Shown piece after piece: positions 61,346-64,000 of a stretch of 64,000 nt of DNA. The position numbers were made by a program, and so were the translations under genes. The notes beneath the pieces are model-generated. The model searched no databases. It was not told the origin of the DNA and saw nothing but the letters and a program-made list of their open reading frames with translations. Within the stretch, counting starts at the first letter, position 1. Each line of letters starts with the position of its first letter. Source of the stretch: G963665215 sp963665215 (GTDB taxonomy: Bacteria; Chloroflexota; Dehalococcoidia; Lucifugimonadales; CAUZJF01); assembly GCA_963665215.2 (NCBI GenBank), contig CAXXWW010000008.1:744001-808000 (forward strand), written 5' to 3'.

Positions 61346-62026
61346 ATGCCAAGCGTGACTCAAGATCAGCTCGAGGCCCTGCGCCAGATGCAGTCGTGCA
61401 CGATTGCCAACGCCATTGAGACGTTCGATGTCAGGCCGCGCGACCAGGGCTTCATGTCGCCGGATGTGAGGTGCATGTTCCCGGACATGGACGGCATGAT
61501 AGGGTACGCGGTCACTGCCGTGATAGCGGCCAAGGAGCCCCCTACGTCGCGCATGAACGTTCCCCGGCCCGACTGGTTTGACGAGGTCCTGAAGGTCCCC
61601 GAGCCCCGGGTGCTGGTGATGCACGATCTGGACTCCCCGAACCCCGTTGGCTCCTTCTGGGGCGAAGTCCAGAGCAATATTCACAAAGCGCTGGGCTGCG
61701 TAGGGACGGTGACCGACGGCGGGGTGCGCGACATCGATGAGATGCGCGAGGTCGGGTTCCTCGCCTTCGCCGCCGAGGTGCTGGTTTCGCACGCCTATAT
61801 CCACCTGGTGGATGTCAACGTGCCTGTCACCGTGGGCGGCCTCACCGTGAACCCAGGTGACATCATCATGGGCGACAAGCACGGCGTGATCAACATCCCC
61901 AAAGAGGTGGCCGGACAAATTCCCGCCGCCGCCGCCGCAGTGGAGGCGAGAGAGCGTGCGATCATCGATCTCTGCCGCTCGTCGCAGTTCAGCCTCGATA
62001 AGCTGAAGGGCCTTATCGCGGGCTAG
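61346..62026 (+). CDS. RraA-family protein (HMG aldolase/RNase E inhibitor fold)
   Basis: The 226-aa protein has the RraA/HMG-aldolase fold. TIANAIETFDVRPRD is at the start. GEVQSNIHKALGCVGTVTDG leads into GGVRDIDEMREVG, whose GGVRD carries the conserved Arg and Asp of the active site. PGDIIMGDKHGVINIPKEV ends the core. In catabolic contexts such proteins are 4-hydroxy-4-methyl-2-oxoglutarate or oxaloacetate aldolases/decarboxylases. It starts at ATG 61346, after CAGGAGG. It may be linked with the amidohydrolases and GarR in breakdown of organic acids. Confidence 0.9.
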   Translation: MPSVTQDQLEALRQMQSCTIANAIETFDVRPRDQGFMSPDVRCMFPDMDGMIGYAVTAVIAAKEPPTSRMNVPRPDWFDEVLKVPEPRVLVMHDLDSPNPVGSFWGEVQSNIHKALGCVGTVTDGGVRDIDEMREVGFLAFAAEVLVSHAYIHLVDVNVPVTVGGLTVNPGDIIMGDKHGVINIPKEVAGQIPAAAAAVEARERAIIDLCRSSQFSLDKLKGLIAG

Positions 62027-62120
62027 GCCTCACCCTCCAAGACTACTGGCTCGACATGAACCCGCTGGACAGGCCGGTGCGCGCCTCATGGATCGTGAAG
62101 GCTTGACGGATGTAGTTTTT

Positions 62121-62160
62121 CATAATATATATCTAACAGCTATATATTTAACAGAAATAT
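62121..62160 (+). promoter_or_regulatory. AT-rich promoter with direct-repeat operator of the PadR gene
   Basis: This AT-rich block, unlike its GC-rich surroundings, has two direct 14-bp repeats, TATATATCTAACAG (62126-62139) and TATATATTTAACAG (62141-62154), one mismatch apart with a period of 15 bp. It lies about 40 bp before the PadR start. A repressor site with autoregulation is likely. Confidence 0.55.
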
Positions 62161-62195
62161 TGAATGGTAGGGCATTTATCGATTTGGAGGCGCGA

Positions 62196-62777
62196 ATGGC
62201 TAAGAGTCCGGGGGACAAGCAGCTTCCAACCACCGCTTACGCGGTCCTGGGGCTGGTGAGCTTTGGGGAAACGTCGGGCTATGACCTCAAGCAATTCGCC
62301 GACAGGAGCATCAACTACTTCTTCTGGAGTCCGGCGACAAGCCAGATCTACGCGGAGCTCCGGCGGCTCAAGAGCCTTGGGTACGTTAGGGAGCGTGAGG
62401 TGGAGCAGGAGCGTCGTCCGGACAAGCGCCTGTATCGGATCACCGAAGATGGTGAGGACGCGTTGCGGAACTGGCTGGCCCGTCCGGAGGCGTCACCTGA
62501 CGTTATCAAGAGCACCCTGCTGCTGACGGTGTTTTTGGGAAGACTGGTACCTGTCGAGACGCTTATTGCGCAGCTTGAGGGGCGTCGACGGCAGGCGCAG
62601 GCGGCGCTGTCCGAGTTCGAGGAAATCCAACGTCAAATCAAAGATAACGAGGAGTACTTCTTTCCGTATCTAACCCTCAGGTGCGGGATGGCAAACTGCC
62701 GCGCCACGATCGTTTGGGCAGAGGATGCCATAGAGGAACTCCGTAGAAGAGATTCTTCTGGCGAGCTTCATGAGTAG
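62196..62777 (+). CDS. PadR-family transcription regulator
   Basis: The 193-aa protein has the winged-helix N-domain LPTTAYAVLGLVSFGETSGY, DLKQFADRSINYFFWSPATS, QIYAELRRLKSLGYVREREV and a wing PDKRLYRITEDGEDALRNWL. The C-domain is a helical dimerisation region (QLEGRRRQAQAALSEFEEIQ). It starts at ATG 62196, with GGAGG 8 nt upstream; the frame is open further back into the AT-rich promoter. PadR-type repressors commonly control an adjacent efflux pump, here the MMPL gene 67 bp downstream. Confidence 0.9.
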   Translation: MAKSPGDKQLPTTAYAVLGLVSFGETSGYDLKQFADRSINYFFWSPATSQIYAELRRLKSLGYVREREVEQERRPDKRLYRITEDGEDALRNWLARPEASPDVIKSTLLLTVFLGRLVPVETLIAQLEGRRRQAQAALSEFEEIQRQIKDNEEYFFPYLTLRCGMANCRATIVWAEDAIEELRRRDSSGELHE

Positions 62778-62844
62778 AGGTCTGGATCCGTAGGGGACCC
62801 GCCAAGTTAAGGCCCCCTGGCGACCGTCGTCAAGGAGGATACCG

Positions 62845-64000
62845 ATGCAAGAGAACGAGACGATTTCGCACCGAATCGCCGGCCACATGGAACGCAGGTC
62901 AGGATGGTTTATCTTGTCCGTTATCGTCATCACAGCCCTGCTCACCATACCCGTCCTCACCATGGCGCCAGACGAGAACGCCTCGGAAAACCCCGGCGGC
63001 CAGGTGTTTGATCTGCAGGACGATATCGACGACCGCTTCCCGCCGGCATTCCATAGCGCGGGTATCATTGTCGAGGCGCGCGGCGAGGATGTCCTTACTC
63101 AGAAAGCCCTTTGGGAGCTATACCAGAACACAGAAAGGCTGCGGCAGGCCGACCAGGCCGGTAAACTGGCCCCGCCCGGACTGGAAGCTCAGTCCTTCCT
63201 TTTTTCGTTCTACTTCGCTGAGCTTGAGCGTCCTGTTGTGGGGATCTACACGCTGGCCGACGAGGTACATGAGGTGATGGCCTCCGACCCCCTGAGCCCC
63301 ACCCTGGAGAATGCCACTGACGACGATGTAAAGTTGGCCCTTCACCGCATACTGTCAGACCCCAGGACGAAAAGATTGCGGGAAGACCTGTCCATCAAAG
63401 CCACCAATGAGCCCCGGCAGGTCGCTGGGCAGGAGATAGCCTACTGGCGGTCCCCCGCCCTCTTTACCTTCGTAGTCGCGGACAACGAGAAGCTGGGTGG
63501 CGGTTCCCTTCGCATCGGCACAGGGGGGGATGATGTCACCAAGCAGAAGGAGCAGTTTAATCGGCAAGTACAGAAGACCCTCAGGGGAGACCAGGAGAAC
63601 TACCGTCTATGGGGCATCGCCATAGATGTGAACCTGGAAGTCGAGGATGAGGCTGAGCTCGCTGGCCCATTTATTATGTTTACTGCCATCGGGGTGCTGA
63701 TAGTCGTAGGCGTAGCCCTGCGTTCCTACTGGGCGGTCGCCCTCACCGGCGCCGGCCTCGGAATCCTCATGATCTGGCTCAAGGGAATCTCTAATCTCAT
63801 TGGCCTAAAGTCCGGACTGGTCGTAGACCTCATAGTACCCATCGCCATGATCTCCCTGGGAGTGGACTTTGCGATCCACTCCCTGCGCCGCTACCGTGAG
63901 GAGAAGGAGAGAGGATCGCCGCCGCGCCTGGCCCTCCGACTTGGCTTCGCTGGCGTTCTCGGCGCGCTGGCTCTGGCTATGTTGTCGGACGGGATAGCCT
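62845..64000 (+). CDS. MMPL/RND-type transporter, N-terminal part (runs off the window)
   Basis: The first 385 residues are present and the frame stays open at the window end. Helix 1 (WFILSVIVITALLTIPVLTM, about residues 21-40) is followed by a large extracytoplasmic loop (about 45-275), including the start VFDLQDDIDDRFPPAFHSAG. Then come membrane helices (FIMFTAIGVLIVVGVALRSY, GLGILMIWLKGISNLIGLKS, LIVPIAMISLGVDFAIHSLR), with VDFAIHSLRRYREE, the RND family GxDY-like spot. AAGGAGGATACCG precedes ATG 62845. It is likely an exporter controlled by the PadR gene next to it. Confidence 0.88.
   Translation, partial: MQENETISHRIAGHMERRSGWFILSVIVITALLTIPVLTMAPDENASENPGGQVFDLQDDIDDRFPPAFHSAGIIVEARGEDVLTQKALWELYQNTERLRQADQAGKLAPPGLEAQSFLFSFYFAELERPVVGIYTLADEVHEVMASDPLSPTLENATDDDVKLALHRILSDPRTKRLREDLSIKATNEPRQVAGQEIAYWRSPALFTFVVADNEKLGGGSLRIGTGGDDVTKQKEQFNRQVQKTLRGDQENYRLWGIAIDVNLEVEDEAELAGPFIMFTAIGVLIVVGVALRSYWAVALTGAGLGILMIWLKGISNLIGLKSGLVVDLIVPIAMISLGVDFAIHSLRRYREEKERGSPPRLALRLGFAGVLGALALAMLSDGIA

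Overview
The window looks like part of a GC-rich Chloroflexota chromosome, most likely a Dehalococcoidia/SAR202-type lineage. This is inferred from gene content: the paired Agl23-like (TIGR03663) and DUF2298/YYY (TIGR03662) membrane proteins, small Chloroflexi-type zinc ribbons, many single-gene amidohydrolase, RraA, GarR and SDR-type catabolic enzymes, and abundant dispersed hairpin repeats. No rRNA, tRNA or CRISPR array was recognised.

Layout. 1-3.5 kb: a TauE/SafE transporter with a small membrane partner and two hypothetical genes. 3.6-20 kb: a transposon graveyard. It holds an IS1380 split by an IS110 element, inverted IS1380 ends bracketing a HAD hydrolase and an aminotransferase, a second intact IS1380, an IS110 split by a 159-bp MITE, an IS256, an IS3 inside a HEPN-domain gene, and an IS1182 next to a decayed cvpA. 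20.9-43.5 kb: mostly intact housekeeping genes. These are mutS, a sulfotransferase, a ferredoxin reductase-like protein, a NuoEFG-like NADH/FeS/molybdopterin operon, three membrane proteins of surface-glycan type, ftsY, thpR and mug, and a FIST sensor. 43.7-53 kb: catabolic and miscellaneous genes (two amidohydrolases, methyltransferase, SDR, cupin, MetE-like, PfkB) plus serS. 53-56.5 kb: the conserved rpmH-rnpA-yidD-(PQQ propeller)-yidC-khpB cluster, normally found near the replication origin. 56.6-58 kb: a second, almost identical IS256 sits directly upstream of rpmH. 58-64 kb: an XRE regulator, an ImmA-like protein with a duplicated promoter/operator, GarR-type dehydrogenase, OsmC, RraA, a PadR regulator and the start of an MMPL/RND transporter.

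The most notable signal is the IS110 element at 4.7-5.9 kb. Its two junctions with the interrupted IS1380 gene can be read to the base. The target core is CT, as in IS621, and the 195-nt leader before the recombinase gene folds like a bridge RNA. The leader carries a 7-nt complement of the right half of the actual target and an 8-nt copy of the element's own right end. Other points of interest are a MITE whose removal exactly restores the interrupted IS110 gene and whose ends match the nearby IS1182, a 24-bp repeat that has inserted into coding sequence and into another repeat, a NuoG/FdhA-like protein with Arg where the catalytic Sec/Cys belongs, and a tandemly duplicated promoter-operator in front of an ImmA-like gene that lacks the catalytic Glu.
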